Below, one piece after another: positions 1 to 10,979 of a stretch of DNA of 64,000 nt. The stretch is from contig NZ_FOMS01000002.1 of NCBI RefSeq assembly GCF_900112685.1, forward strand, positions 310,001 to 374,000. Reading direction: 5' to 3'. A program made the position numbers and the translations under genes. The stretch is from Roseivivax sediminis (GTDB lineage: Bacteria > Pseudomonadota > Alphaproteobacteria > Rhodobacterales > Rhodobacteraceae). The notes under the pieces are model-generated. The model saw only the letters and a program-made list of their open reading frames with translations, did not search any database and was not told the origin of the DNA. How positions within the stretch are numbered: position 1 is the first letter of the stretch; each line of letters starts with the position of its first letter.

Positions 1-1323
<1,323 letters not shown>

Positions 1324-1342
1324 GGATCCCTCCCGGTCTTGA

Positions 1343-2947
1343 TTACTGCGCGGCCGCGGCCTGCGCCTCCCGCCGGGCATCCTGCATCCAGGTGTCGAGC
1401 GCTGCAATCTCGCTTTGATCCATACGGATGCCGAGGCGCGTGCGCCGGAACACCACGTCCTCCGCGCTGCGGGCGTATTCGCGGCGCATCAGCCAGCGGA
1501 CCTCGGCCTCCGTCAGGCCATGGCCGAAATCGCGGCCGAGATCGGAGTCGGAGGTGGCGCTGCCGAGGAACTCCCAGGATTCGGTGCCGTAGTGGCGGAT
1601 CAGCCGCTCCGCCCGCTTGGGCCCGAGGAACGGGTAGTCGGCGGCCAGCTTGTCGATCTTGGCACGCGCCTCGCTGACCTCGAAATCGCCGCCGGGCAGG
1701 GTGACTCCTGCCGTCCAAGGCCCGCCTAGATCGCTGAAATGCGGCGCGATCTTCTCCAGCGCGCTCTCGGCGAGCCGGCGATAGGTGGTGATCTTGCCGC
1801 CGAAGATGTTCAGCACCGGCGCGCCGGCGCTGTCGTCGACCTTGAGCGTGTAGTCGCGCGTCGCCGCCGTGGCCGAGGAGGCGCCCTCGTCATAGAGCGG
1901 CCGCACGCCGGAGTAGCTCCAGACCACATCGTCGGCGGTGAGCGTCCGCTCGAAGTAGTTGTTGGCGAAGTCCAGCAGGTAGTCGCGCTCCTCGGGCGTG
2001 CATTCGGGGCGCACGTCGGGATCGTCCTGCTCGCTGTCGGTAGTGCCGATCAGGGTGAAGTCCTGCTCGTAGGGAATCGCGAAGATGATCCGCCCGTCGG
2101 TGCCCTGGAAGAAGTAGCACTTGTCGTGATCGTAGAGCTTGCGGCACACGATGTGGCTGCCGCGGACGAGCCGCACGGACTCCGTCGCGTTCGATCGGAT
2201 CTTGGTGCGGATGATGTCCCCGGCCCAGGGTCCGCCGGCATTCACCAGCATCTTCGCGGTGACGGTGCGGGTGGCGCCGGTCTCGCGGTCCTCGAGCTCG
2301 ATCCGCCAGCCGTCGCCGCCGCGTTCGGCAACGCGCACCTTGGTGCGGGTCAGGATATCGGCGCCGCGCGCCTCGGCGTCGCGCGCGTTGAGCACCACGA
2401 GCCGACTGTCCTGCACCCAGCAATCGGAATATTCGAAAGCCTTGCGGAACTTGTCCTTGAGCGGCTTGCCCTCGGGCGCATCGTGCAGGTCGAGCGTCTC
2501 GGTCCCCGGCAGGATCTTCCGCCCGCCGAGGTTGTCGTACATGAACAGCCCGAAGCGGATGAGCCAGGACGGCCGCCGCCCCTTCATCCACGGCATCACG
2601 GTGTTGAGCAGCCGCGACGTGGGTGTCGCGTTCTCGAATCGCATGCTGGGATGGAACGGCAGCACGAAGCGCATGGGCCACGAAATATGCGGCATCGCGC
2701 GCAGGAGCGTCTCGCGCTCGATCAGACTTTCGCGAACGAGCCGGACTTCGAAGTACTCGAGGTAGCGCAGCCCGCCGTGAAACAGCTTCGTCGAGGCCGA
2801 GGAGGTCGCCGAGGCGAGGTCGTGCATCTCTGCCAGGCCGACCTTGAGACCGCGGCCCTGGGCGTCGCGGGCGATGCCGCAGCCGTTGATGCCGCCGCCG
2901 ATGACGAAGAGGTCGTACTGCGCGGATGTCTCGCTCTGGTCTGCCAT
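1343..2947 (-). CDS. glpD: Aerobic glycerol-3-phosphate dehydrogenase GlpD
   Basis: This FAD enzyme of the inner membrane face oxidises glycerol 3-phosphate to dihydroxyacetone phosphate and passes electrons to quinone. The 534-residue protein has the dinucleotide-binding motif GGGINGCG at residues 17–24, followed by the family segment [16 protein letters not shown], and a C-terminal region with RRTRLG typical of GlpD. The length fits the family (about 500–540). It is the first gene of a glpD-glpK pair. The 127 bp upstream, before fliP, should hold the promoter, but I see no convincing -35/-10 pair or operator there. Confidence 0.95.
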   Translation of the reverse strand: MADQSETSAQYDLFVIGGGINGCGIARDAQGRGLKVGLAEMHDLASATSSASTKLFHGGLRYLEYFEVRLVRESLIERETLLRAMPHISWPMRFVLPFHPSMRFENATPTSRLLNTVMPWMKGRRPSWLIRFGLFMYDNLGGRKILPGTETLDLHDAPEGKPLKDKFRKAFEYSDCWVQDSRLVVLNARDAEARGADILTRTKVRVAERGGDGWRIELEDRETGATRTVTAKMLVNAGGPWAGDIIRTKIRSNATESVRLVRGSHIVCRKLYDHDKCYFFQGTDGRIIFAIPYEQDFTLIGTTDSEQDDPDVRPECTPEERDYLLDFANNYFERTLTADDVVWSYSGVRPLYDEGASSATAATRDYTLKVDDSAGAPVLNIFGGKITTYRRLAESALEKIAPHFSDLGGPWTAGVTLPGGDFEVSEARAKIDKLAADYPFLGPKRAERLIRHYGTESWEFLGSATSDSDLGRDFGHGLTEAEVRWLMRREYARSAEDVVFRRTRLGIRMDQSEIAALDTWMQDARREAQAAAAQ

Positions 2948-3074
2948 GGCGCCCTTCCGATCGCGTCGCGTCTGATCGCGCGGTAAGAGGATAGGGCGGA
3001 GAATGAAAGGGCAAGCACTGCGGGCGGTGCATGGGCCTTTGGCACCTGCCTGTTTTGCAGGCGGTAGCGGTCCC

Positions 3075-3884
3075 TCAGAAATAACTGCGCACGAGGCTGC
3101 CGGCGAGCAGCGACCAGCCGTCGGCGAGGACGAAGAAGGCGAGCTTGAAGGGCAGGGAGACGATCGCCGGGGGAACCATCATCATGCCCATCGCCATGAG
3201 CACCGCGGCGACGACGAGGTCGATGATCAGGAACGGCATGAAGATCAGGAAGCCGATCTGGAAGGCGCGCGCGATCTCCGACAGCATGAAGCTGGGCACG
3301 AGGATCGACAGCGGCGCATCCGGAGCGAGCGCGGTGCCGGCGGCGTCGGGCCGCAGCTCCGCCATGGCGGTGAAGGTGTCCGGGTCGGCGCGGCCGGCCA
3401 TGAAGTCGCGGAACGGGCCCATCGCGGCCTCGAAGGCGGCGGCGATGGCCATGTCGTCCTCCAGGAGCGGTTCGATTCCGGCGGCGTAGGCCTCTGTGAA
3501 CACCGGCTCCATCACGAAATAGGTGAGAAAGAGCGCGAGGCTGACGATCAGCATGTTGGGCGGCGATTGCTGCAGCCCGACGGCCTGCCGCAGGATTGCC
3601 AGCACCGTCACCATGAACGGAAAGCAGGTGATCATGATGGCGATGCCGGGCGCGAGGCTGAGCAGCGTGACGAGCGCGATGAGCTGCAGCGTCGTGCCGG
3701 TAAGCGTGCCGCCCTCGCCGCCGAGATCGAGCGTCAGTTCCTGCGCTTCCGCCGGGGCTGCGAGGGTGGCGAGGAGCGCCGCGATCAGGGCCGCGGCGAG
3801 AGCGGGGGGCGCCGCACCTCCTCCGCCCTGACCGGGCGTCGTCGGAGCCGGGCGCGCGGGCCTTCTGGCCGCGCCTTCGGTCAT
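3075..3884 (-). CDS. fliP: Flagellar export gate protein FliP
   Basis: FliP is a membrane component of the flagellar type III export gate. The 269-residue protein has a hydrophobic signal-like segment at about residues 26–48, followed by the conserved stretch SLAPGIAIMITCFPF and QQSPPNMLIVSLALFLTYFV. It ends with further membrane helices containing the conserved PFKLAFFVLADGW. The start is 2 nt after the fliN stop, so it is translated in series with fliN, fliH and fliF. The first 25 residues are Ala/Pro/Gly rich and may be partly misassigned; a later start is possible. No fliQ, fliR or flhB is in view. Confidence 0.93.
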   Translation of the reverse strand: MTEGAARRPARPAPTTPGQGGGGAAPPALAAALIAALLATLAAPAEAQELTLDLGGEGGTLTGTTLQLIALVTLLSLAPGIAIMITCFPFMVTVLAILRQAVGLQQSPPNMLIVSLALFLTYFVMEPVFTEAYAAGIEPLLEDDMAIAAAFEAAMGPFRDFMAGRADPDTFTAMAELRPDAAGTALAPDAPLSILVPSFMLSEIARAFQIGFLIFMPFLIIDLVVAAVLMAMGMMMVPPAIVSLPFKLAFFVLADGWSLLAGSLVRSYF

Positions 3885-3886
3885 GG

Positions 3887-4171
3887 TCAGGCCTGTGTCT
3901 TGAGGTCGGCGACCTCGGTCAGGCGCACGGCGAGCCGGGTCTGCCCGCCTTCCTCGATGACTTCCAGCGCACCGGTGCCGATCAGGCGGTCGCCGACATA
4001 CAGCTCCACCGGATCGTCGAGCTGCTTGTCGAGCGTCAGCACGGAGCCCTCGTCGAGTTGCAGAAGGTCCCGGATCAGCGGGCGGGCGCGGCCGACCGAG
4101 ACGGTAACCTCGATCGGCACGGCTGACAGGCCGTAGGCTTGGGCGGGGGCGGTGTCTGCGCTGTCATCCAT
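3887..4171 (-). CDS. fliN: Flagellar motor switch protein FliN
   Basis: FliN forms the lower part of the C-ring that sets the direction or speed of rotation and docks the export ATPase complex. The 94-residue protein is nearly all one SpoA/FliN domain (about residues 15–90), with the typical pattern VPIEVTVSVGRARPLIRDLL and LDKQLDDPVELYVGDRLI. FliN of this short form is usual in alphaproteobacteria. It overlaps the end of the FliH-like gene by 8 nt, which suggests translational coupling. No fliM or fliG is in the window. Confidence 0.92.
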   Translation of the reverse strand: MDDSADTAPAQAYGLSAVPIEVTVSVGRARPLIRDLLQLDEGSVLTLDKQLDDPVELYVGDRLIGTGALEVIEEGGQTRLAVRLTEVADLKTQA

Positions 4172-4769
4172 GGGTTAGTTGTCCTTCGCTCATCTCGGTC
4201 AGTCCGGCGATGGCGTCGCGGATGCCATCGGCGATGTCTGTCAGGTCGATGTGCTGTTCGCTGTCGGCCAGACGGATGTCGGCCTGGCCCTCGTCGAGCG
4301 TGCCGTCGGCGACGAGGTCGACGGGGAAGCCGACTTCGCGCATGACCAGCGGCTCCACGAGGGGCACCTGTTCGGGCGCCACTGCGACCGTGACGTGCAG
4401 GCCGGCCAGCTCCGCGCTTCGCGCACGAAGTTCGGAGACCACGTGCGCGCCCATCCCGCCCTCGAGGACGGAGGGGAGCACGGTTTCGACAATCTCCTCC
4501 AGCAGCGGGCCCATGGCCTTGAGTACGTGGCTATATGCTTCGTGATAGGTGAAGGAGAGGTCCTTGAGGTTCTGCGCGAAATCGCCGCCCAAGCGTTCGC
4601 GGTCCTCGGTCTGGGCGCGCACGGCATCGTCCCAGCCGGCCCGGTAGCCGGTTTCGTAGGCGCGTTCCTCGCGAACCGTCACCTCCGCCTCCGGGATCGT
4701 GGCGCTGGACCTCGTCGCGCGGGGAGCCGGGTTCGAGAAATCCTGGAGCAGGTCGACAAGGCGGGTCAC
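4164..4769 (-). CDS. fliH: FliH-like flagellar export regulator
   Basis: This is a 201-residue protein placed between fliF and fliN, where flagellar clusters carry FliH, the stator-like regulator that holds the FliI ATPase. It has an N-terminal alanine/glutamate-rich helical part with a Y-G-R-G-W pattern (ETGYRAGWDDAV, about residues 41–52), then an amphipathic region and a C-terminal acidic domain. Sequence similarity to FliH is weak by eye, so position carries much of the call. It overlaps fliF by 4 nt (ATGA) and fliN by 8 nt. FliI is not in the window. Confidence 0.65.
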   Translation of the reverse strand: MTRLVDLLQDFSNPAPRATRSSATIPEAEVTVREERAYETGYRAGWDDAVRAQTEDRERLGGDFAQNLKDLSFTYHEAYSHVLKAMGPLLEEIVETVLPSVLEGGMGAHVVSELRARSAELAGLHVTVAVAPEQVPLVEPLVMREVGFPVDLVADGTLDEGQADIRLADSEQHIDLTDIADGIRDAIAGLTEMSEGQLTHG

Positions 4770-6430
4770 TCGACCTCCTCCGGCGTGTCGAGCCAGCTGC
4801 GGAGGATCTGCACCGCCTCGTCGCGGCGTTCGTCGATGAGCCCGCGCAGCCGCTCGACCGGGTCCTCGGACGTATCCGAGGCCATGTCGAAGCTGCCGTC
4901 TCCGCCGCCGGATAGCATCGGCAGGTTGGCGAACCCGTCGCCATCGTCGACCTCCCCGCTCAGCGCCTCGGCGACCGCGAAGGTGGGAATGCCGTCGTCG
5001 TCATCCGCCTCCGGGCCGGGCGCGGGCAGGGCCGCGACCCCGGCGCCGGTCAGGACCGGGCGCACGACGAAAAGGCCGAGCACCAGAGCCACGAGCGCCA
5101 GCACGCCGAGCTGGATCAGTGTCATCGGGTCGAGCCGGAGTCCGGCGAAGAGACCCGGATCCTCCGCCGCGCTGCCCAGCCCCTCGGGTTGTTCGAACGG
5201 CATGGAGCGGATGGTGATCGAATCGCCGCGCGCCTCGTCGAAGCCGACCGCGGAGGCGACGAGTTCGCGCAGGGCGGACTGTTCCTCCTCCGGCAGGGGC
5301 ACGAAGGCCTGGCTGCCGTCGGCCTGTGTCTCGACCTGTCCGTTGACCAGCACCGCGACGCTCAGCCGCCGGATCGCGCCCGGGGCGCGCATGACCTCGC
5401 GTGTGGTCTCGGAGACCTCGTAATTCAGACGTTCCCGCGTGGTGCTTTCGCTCGATTGCGAGCTGTCGCCGCCGCCAGCCTCACCGTCCGGAAGGTTCGA
5501 GGCCACGGTCACACCCGCGGCGCCCTGGTCCTGGCTCTGTTCCGTCGTCTCCTCGGTGTCGGAGCTGATGACCACGCGGCTTTCGGGGTCGAACACCCGC
5601 TCGCGAATCTGCTCGCTCTCGGTGATGGTGTCGACGCTGACCTCGACCACCGCGTTGCCGATGCCGACGCGCGCCTCCACCAGACGCAGCACGCGTTCCC
5701 GAAGCGCGTCGGCGCGATCCTCGGCACTGGGACCGGACATCGCGTCCTCTTCGGCGGTGAGAAGGCCGCCCCGGCTGTCGATCACCGCGACATCGGCGGG
5801 GGCGAGCCCCGGCACCGCCGCCGCGACAAGGTAGCGGATCGCCTGCGCCTGGCCCGAATCGAGCGCCGCCGAGGCCCCGGTGACGGACACCGAAGCCGAG
5901 GGCGTCACGCTGCGCTGGAACGGATTGGCGCTGCTGGAGGCGATGTGCACGCGTGCGGCCGAGACGTGCGGCGCGGCGGCTATGGTGCGGGCAAGTTCGC
6001 CTTCCTTCGCGCGCCAGTAGGCGGCGTCGAACATCTGCGACGTGGTGCCGAAACCGGTCAGCCCGTCCAGCAATTCGTAGCCATCGGTTCCGTTCGCGGG
6101 CAGGCCTTCCCCGGCCAGCGTAAGGCGCAGCGCGTCCCGCTCCGACGCAGGCACGAAGATGGCGCCGCCGCGCACCTCGTATTGCACGCCGCGGGCATCG
6201 AGCGCGGCGACGATTTCTCCCGACGCGGCCGCATCGAGGCCACCATACAACAAGTTCATGTTCGGCGCGGTGGCGATTCGCGACAAGGCGATCACCGCGG
6301 CGAACATCAGCACCGTCGCGCCGGTCACGACGATCCGGCGCTGCAGGCTGAGCGCGTTCCAGACTGACAGCAATTGCTGCACTTCGACCTCCGAATCCCG
6401 GTCCGACTTCTTCGGATCGAGGACGACCAT
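4766..6430 (-). CDS. fliF: Flagellar MS-ring protein FliF
   Basis: FliF builds the MS ring in the inner membrane, the base on which the flagellum assembles. The 554-residue protein has a first membrane helix near residues 33–50, the family segment NMNLLYGGLDAAASGEIVAAL, a long periplasmic ring-building region, a second helix at about 438–458 (LIQLGVLALVALVLGLFVV), and an acidic C-terminal tail ending DEAVQILRSWL that binds FliG. It is the first gene of the minus-strand fliF-fliH-fliN-fliP run. The start lies 12 nt from a CtrA-box-like site in the divergent promoter region shared with fliL. Confidence 0.95.
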   Translation of the reverse strand: MVVLDPKKSDRDSEVEVQQLLSVWNALSLQRRIVVTGATVLMFAAVIALSRIATAPNMNLLYGGLDAAASGEIVAALDARGVQYEVRGGAIFVPASERDALRLTLAGEGLPANGTDGYELLDGLTGFGTTSQMFDAAYWRAKEGELARTIAAAPHVSAARVHIASSSANPFQRSVTPSASVSVTGASAALDSGQAQAIRYLVAAAVPGLAPADVAVIDSRGGLLTAEEDAMSGPSAEDRADALRERVLRLVEARVGIGNAVVEVSVDTITESEQIRERVFDPESRVVISSDTEETTEQSQDQGAAGVTVASNLPDGEAGGGDSSQSSESTTRERLNYEVSETTREVMRAPGAIRRLSVAVLVNGQVETQADGSQAFVPLPEEEQSALRELVASAVGFDEARGDSITIRSMPFEQPEGLGSAAEDPGLFAGLRLDPMTLIQLGVLALVALVLGLFVVRPVLTGAGVAALPAPGPEADDDDGIPTFAVAEALSGEVDDGDGFANLPMLSGGGDGSFDMASDTSEDPVERLRGLIDERRDEAVQILRSWLDTPEEVE

Positions 6431-6442
6431 GGCCGGGGGCGC

Positions 6443-6457
6443 TTAATAATCGGTTAG
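6443..6457. promoter_or_regulatory. CtrA-box-like site in the fliF/fliL divergent region
   Basis: The sequence reads TTAA, seven bases, then TTAG. The known CtrA recognition site is TTAA-N7-TTAA, so this has one mismatch. It sits in the 72-bp gap between the divergent fliF and fliL genes. CtrA control of flagellar genes is well established in Rhodobacterales, which makes the placement meaningful. A chance match in such a short AT-poor gap is possible but unlikely. Confidence 0.6.
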
Positions 6458-6502
6458 CTGGTTTCCGTTTATCCCTGGTGGCAGAGAAACGGGGAATCGA
6501 AG

Positions 6503-7039
6503 ATGACCGATGCCACGGCCGAGGACGCAGAAGCGCCATCCAAGGCTTCGAAACTGCCGCTCATCCTGGGCGTCGTCCTTGCGCTCTTGGGCGCCGTCGG
6601 CGGGTTCGTCGCGGTGTCCTCCGGAATGCTCCCGCTCGGGGGCGGGACAGAGGCGCAAGGCGATGACGGGCACGCCGCGGAAGGGGTCCGTGCGGATGAG
6701 GAGGCGCATGGCGACGGCCCCGGCGCCCCGGCGCTGGGCGATATCGCCTTTCTGGAATTGCCGGCGCTCGTGGTGTCGCTGGGGCAGGGGGCGAGCAATT
6801 CGCACCTGCGGTTCCAGGCGACACTCGAAGTGCCGAGCGGATACGCCGAGGAGGTGCGCGCGCTGCAGCCGCGCGTCCTGGATGCGATGAACGGCTACCT
6901 CCGTGCGCTCGAGCCGTCGGATATCGAGGCGCAGGATGCGCTCGTCGTCATCCGCGCGCAGCTCACGCGGCGCGTACAGCTTGTGCTGGGAAAAGAACGG
7001 CTGCGCGACCTTCTTGTGCTCGAATTCGTACTCAATTGA
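6503..7039 (+). CDS. fliL: Flagellar basal-body protein FliL
   Basis: FliL is a single-pass inner-membrane protein that surrounds the stators and supports torque. The 178-residue protein has a short cytoplasmic N-terminus, one membrane helix at about residues 18–42, a charged linker, then the periplasmic domain. That domain begins near IAFLELPALVVSLGQG and ends in the usual conserved tail GKERLRDLLVLEFVLN. Length and layout fit the family. The next gene begins 10 nt later, so it is probably the first gene of fliL–(7050)–motE. Confidence 0.92.
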   Translation: MTDATAEDAEAPSKASKLPLILGVVLALLGAVGGFVAVSSGMLPLGGGTEAQGDDGHAAEGVRADEEAHGDGPGAPALGDIAFLELPALVVSLGQGASNSHLRFQATLEVPSGYAEEVRALQPRVLDAMNGYLRALEPSDIEAQDALVVIRAQLTRRVQLVLGKERLRDLLVLEFVLN

Positions 7040-7049
7040 GGGAGCGGAG

Positions 7050-7451
7050 ATGGACCTGATCGCCGACATTCTTCTCGTCACGGGGGCGCTGGCCGCCGGG
7101 TTTTACTGTTTCGTCCTGGCCCGGCGGCTGTCGCGGTTCACGGATCTCGAGGGCGGGGTCGGCGGCGCCGTCGCCGTCCTGTCGGCCCAGGTCGACGATC
7201 TGTCGAAGACGCTGGCCGCCGCGCGGAGCACGACCGGAGCCTCTCAGGACTCGCTTGAGAAACTGACGCAGCGGGCCGAGGAGGTCGCCCAGCGGCTGGA
7301 GCTGCTGGTCGCTTCCATGCACGACTTGCCCGACCAGTCCGATCCGGCGCAGGCCTCGGAACGCGCCTGGACGGGGCCGGAATCCGGGACCGTGCCGGAA
7401 CCGGCCGGGCCGATCTTTTCGCGCCGTGCCAGGACCGGGACGAAGGGATGA
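7050..7451 (+). CDS. Short membrane-anchored coiled-coil protein of the flagellar operon
   Basis: This 133-residue protein has one N-terminal membrane helix (about residues 5–22), then a probable coiled coil (about 40–90, with LEKLTQRAEEVAQRLELL) and a Pro-rich tail. I do not recognise a named family. Its place between fliL and motE, with an ATGA overlap into motE, argues for a motility role, perhaps in stator assembly. I chose the ATG at 7050 because it follows a GGAGCGGAG ribosome-binding site and starts with the membrane helix; the longer upstream frame overlaps fliL. Confidence 0.75.
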   Translation: MDLIADILLVTGALAAGFYCFVLARRLSRFTDLEGGVGGAVAVLSAQVDDLSKTLAAARSTTGASQDSLEKLTQRAEEVAQRLELLVASMHDLPDQSDPAQASERAWTGPESGTVPEPAGPIFSRRARTGTKG

Positions 7452-8182
7452 CGCGGATCCTGAGACACGACGGTACCGGCGCTGCGAGGGCGTCCGCCCG
7501 CACGTCGGGGCGGGGCGCACGGGGCCCGGCGGGCGCCACGAAGAAGACGTCCAAAGGACGCAAGCCCGGGCGTCGGCGCGGTACGCTCGCTCTGATCGGC
7601 AGCCTGCTCGTCGCGTCCGCCATCCTGCGCCTTGGCGACGATGCCAGCCGGCTTGTCGCCCGCGCTGCAGAGGCGCAGGCGAAGGCTCCCGCGACCGCTG
7701 CCGACGGCGGCGGCGCGGAGGTGACCGGGGACTCGGGCGCGCTGCTCGAAGCGCTGGACGCGCGGGAGGCGCGACTCGACAAGCGTGAGCGCGACCTTCT
7801 CATACGGATGCAGGCGCTACGGGTGGCCGAAACGGAGATCGAGCAACGGCTTACCGCGCTGGAAGAGGCCGAGGCATCTTTGCGCGCCACGCTCGACCTG
7901 GCCCGAAGCGCGGCGACGGAGGACCTCAACCAGTTGACCGAGGTCTATGCGCGGATGAAGCCGCGGCAGGCGGCCGCCCTGTTCGAGGAGATGGACCCGA
8001 ACTTTGCCGCAGGCTTTCTCGGGCGAATGAGGCCGGAGAACGCCGCGGCGATCATGGCAGGGCTCACGCCGGACGCGGCGTACCTGATCAGCGTGATGCT
8101 CGCCGGGCGCAATGCCGACGTGCCGAAGGCCAGCGCCCCGGATGACGCGCGTGCGGATGATCCGGCAGGGGAGGGCGGCTGA
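7448..8182 (+). CDS. motE: MotE-type flagellar motor protein (MgtE-N-like domain)
   Basis: The 244-residue protein has a basic N-terminus, one membrane helix near residues 46–62, a heptad-rich helix (ALDAREARLDKRERDLLIRM) and a C-terminal MgtE intracellular-N-like domain containing YARMKPRQAAALFEEMDP and FLGRMRPENAAAIMAGL. This is the layout of alphaproteobacterial MotE, a periplasmic partner of the motor protein MotC. It overlaps the previous gene by 4 nt. No motA, motB or motC is visible. Function in this organism is inferred from family and context. Confidence 0.8.
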   Translation: MTRILRHDGTGAARASARTSGRGARGPAGATKKTSKGRKPGRRRGTLALIGSLLVASAILRLGDDASRLVARAAEAQAKAPATAADGGGAEVTGDSGALLEALDAREARLDKRERDLLIRMQALRVAETEIEQRLTALEEAEASLRATLDLARSAATEDLNQLTEVYARMKPRQAAALFEEMDPNFAAGFLGRMRPENAAAIMAGLTPDAAYLISVMLAGRNADVPKASAPDDARADDPAGEGG

Positions 8183-8289
8183 CGCGGAGCGTCGTCTTGG
8201 CATTCGCCTCCGGAGGATTTAGCGTCCCCGCGGACTGGAACGGAAACGGCGCCGGTTGGCGGTTCGGCAGCAGGCCGAGGGAGAGTGAC

Positions 8290-9003
8290 GTGCGGATCGA
8301 GATGTGGTCGGGGCCGCGCAACCTGTCGACGGCGATGATGTACGCTTTCGGCAACCGGGCCGACATGCACGTCGTCGACGAGCCGTTCTACGCCGCCTAT
8401 CTGGCCGAAACCGGATACGCGCATCCGATGCGGCAGGAAATCCTCGCGGCCCAGCCGCAGGACCCGGACGCCGTCATCGACCAGCTCACCGCGCCGGCCC
8501 CGGACGGCAGCCCGCACCGATATCACAAACACATGGCCCAGCACATGACGCCGTCGGTGCCCCGCGACTGGATCGCCGGCGGGGTGAACGTCTTCCTGTT
8601 GCGGCACCCGGCACGCGTGGTGGCCAGTTTCGGCGCCAAGTATCCCGATCCGGCGCTTGCCGATATCGGCTTCGCCCAGCAGGCGGAGCTGCACGACCGG
8701 CTGATCGGCGCGGGCGGCGCCCCGGTGGTGATCGACAGCCACGACATCCGCGCCGCTCCGGAACTCATGCTGCGCCGGTTGTGTGAGGCGATCGGACTTG
8801 CCTTCGATCCGGCGATGCTGGCCTGGCCGGCGGGAGGGCACGCGAACGATGGGGTCTGGGCGCCCGTCTGGTACGGATCGGTCCACAGCTCGACCGGGTT
8901 CGCCGGCCCGGAAGGACCGCTGCCGGAGCTTGACGGCGCCGGCGCCGAGCTCGCGGACGCGGCGATGCCCGCCTACCGCTACCTTGCCGCGAAAAAAATC
9001 TGA
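8290..9003 (+). CDS. Sulfotransferase-like P-loop protein
   Basis: The 237-residue protein has a sulfotransferase-like fold signature: an N-terminal phosphate-binding strand-loop (MWSGPRNLSTAMMYAFGNR, about residues 5–23), then VVDEPFYAAYL and a central LLRHPARVVASF like the 3'-phosphate-binding part of PAPS enzymes. Such proteins are often mislabelled as branched-chain aminotransferases in databases. I chose the GTG at 8290, which follows GAGGGAG and starts at the conserved strand. A TTG at 8197 would add 31 residues with no family similarity. The substrate is unknown. It follows motE by 107 nt and may not belong to the flagellar unit. Confidence 0.75.
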   Translation: MRIEMWSGPRNLSTAMMYAFGNRADMHVVDEPFYAAYLAETGYAHPMRQEILAAQPQDPDAVIDQLTAPAPDGSPHRYHKHMAQHMTPSVPRDWIAGGVNVFLLRHPARVVASFGAKYPDPALADIGFAQQAELHDRLIGAGGAPVVIDSHDIRAAPELMLRRLCEAIGLAFDPAMLAWPAGGHANDGVWAPVWYGSVHSSTGFAGPEGPLPELDGAGAELADAAMPAYRYLAAKKI

Positions 9004-9129
9004 AAAAATCTCGTCGCTCCGAAACAGGCACTGCACGCGTTACGTGTATGGTGCGTCGGCACCTTGACGCGGTCCGATCCTCTGGTGCGTCCCAGCGCCC
9101 CCCTAGATGGGAACGCCAGAGTTCGAGAG

Positions 9130-9160
9130 CCCGGCATTCCCCCCGGAATGCCGGGTTTTT
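9130..9160 (+). terminator. Rho-independent terminator
   Basis: A perfect 11-bp stem (CCCGGCATTCC at 9130–9140 with GGAATGCCGGG at 9145–9155), loop CCCC, is followed by five T residues at 9156–9160. The T run is only on the plus-strand side. It lies 127 nt after the stop of the sulfotransferase-like gene and just before the convergent DUF1810 gene, so it ends either that transcript or a short RNA encoded in 9004–9129. Confidence 0.88.
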
Positions 9161-9165
9161 CGTCT

Positions 9166-9594
9166 TCACCCCGTCGCGCTGCCCCGGATCGCGTCCCGCG
9201 TATGACTGCAGCGGACCCCGCCATACACCTGCCGCAACACCTCCGGGACCTCGGGTGGCGGCGCCTTCGTGGCCTCGAACAGCGTCATGGAGGAGCGCAC
9301 CTTGAGCGCATCGACGCTGCCGAGGATCGTCTCGGGTGGTGTTCCGGCATGAGACAGGAGAAGCGCGCTGGCCTCGGCCAGTCGCGGACCAAGGACCGGA
9401 TGGGCGAGATAGGCCGATGCCTCTTCCACGCCCGACAGGCCGAAATGCCGTGCCCGGGTCGACCGGCCGAGCGTTTCGAGCTGCGGAAACACCCACCAGA
9501 TCCAGTGCGTCGTTTTGCGGCCGGCGCGAAGTTCCGCGATCACGTCGCCCCAGACCGCGGCCTGCGCCTCCACGAATTCCGACAGCTCTGCCAT
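9166..9594 (-). CDS. DUF1810 family protein
   Basis: The 142-residue cytosolic protein has the DUF1810 pattern: a helical N-terminus, then KTTHWIWWVFPQLETLG (about residues 27–43), ARHFGLSGVEEASAYLAHP and VLGPRL. The family has no established reaction, although some members sit near ADP-ribose-related genes. Length is normal for the family. It converges on the plus-strand terminator at 9130–9160 and lies 45 nt downstream of argG on the same strand, so it might be read through from argG. Confidence 0.85.
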   Translation of the reverse strand: MAELSEFVEAQAAVWGDVIAELRAGRKTTHWIWWVFPQLETLGRSTRARHFGLSGVEEASAYLAHPVLGPRLAEASALLLSHAGTPPETILGSVDALKVRSSMTLFEATKAPPPEVPEVLRQVYGGVRCSHTRDAIRGSATG

Positions 9595-9639
9595 GCGATC
9601 CGACCTAGCGCCAGCGGGACCTCCCGCAAGCGCTTGCGT

Positions 9640-10872
<1,233 letters not shown>

Positions 10873-10979
10873 GTGTCGGCTCCTTCGGCGATGATCGCCG
10901 CGCGGATAGCGGCTTTCGCGCGCCGCGGCAAGGCGACGGCGCTTGCCTCCGCTCCGCGCATGGGGCAGGAGCCGGACCC

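Noticed and set aside
2948-3074. A terminator (GCCTG…CAGGC with loop CAAAA) between fliP and glpD
   Set aside because: The stem is only 5 bp and lacks a T run on the relevant strand, so it is too weak to list.
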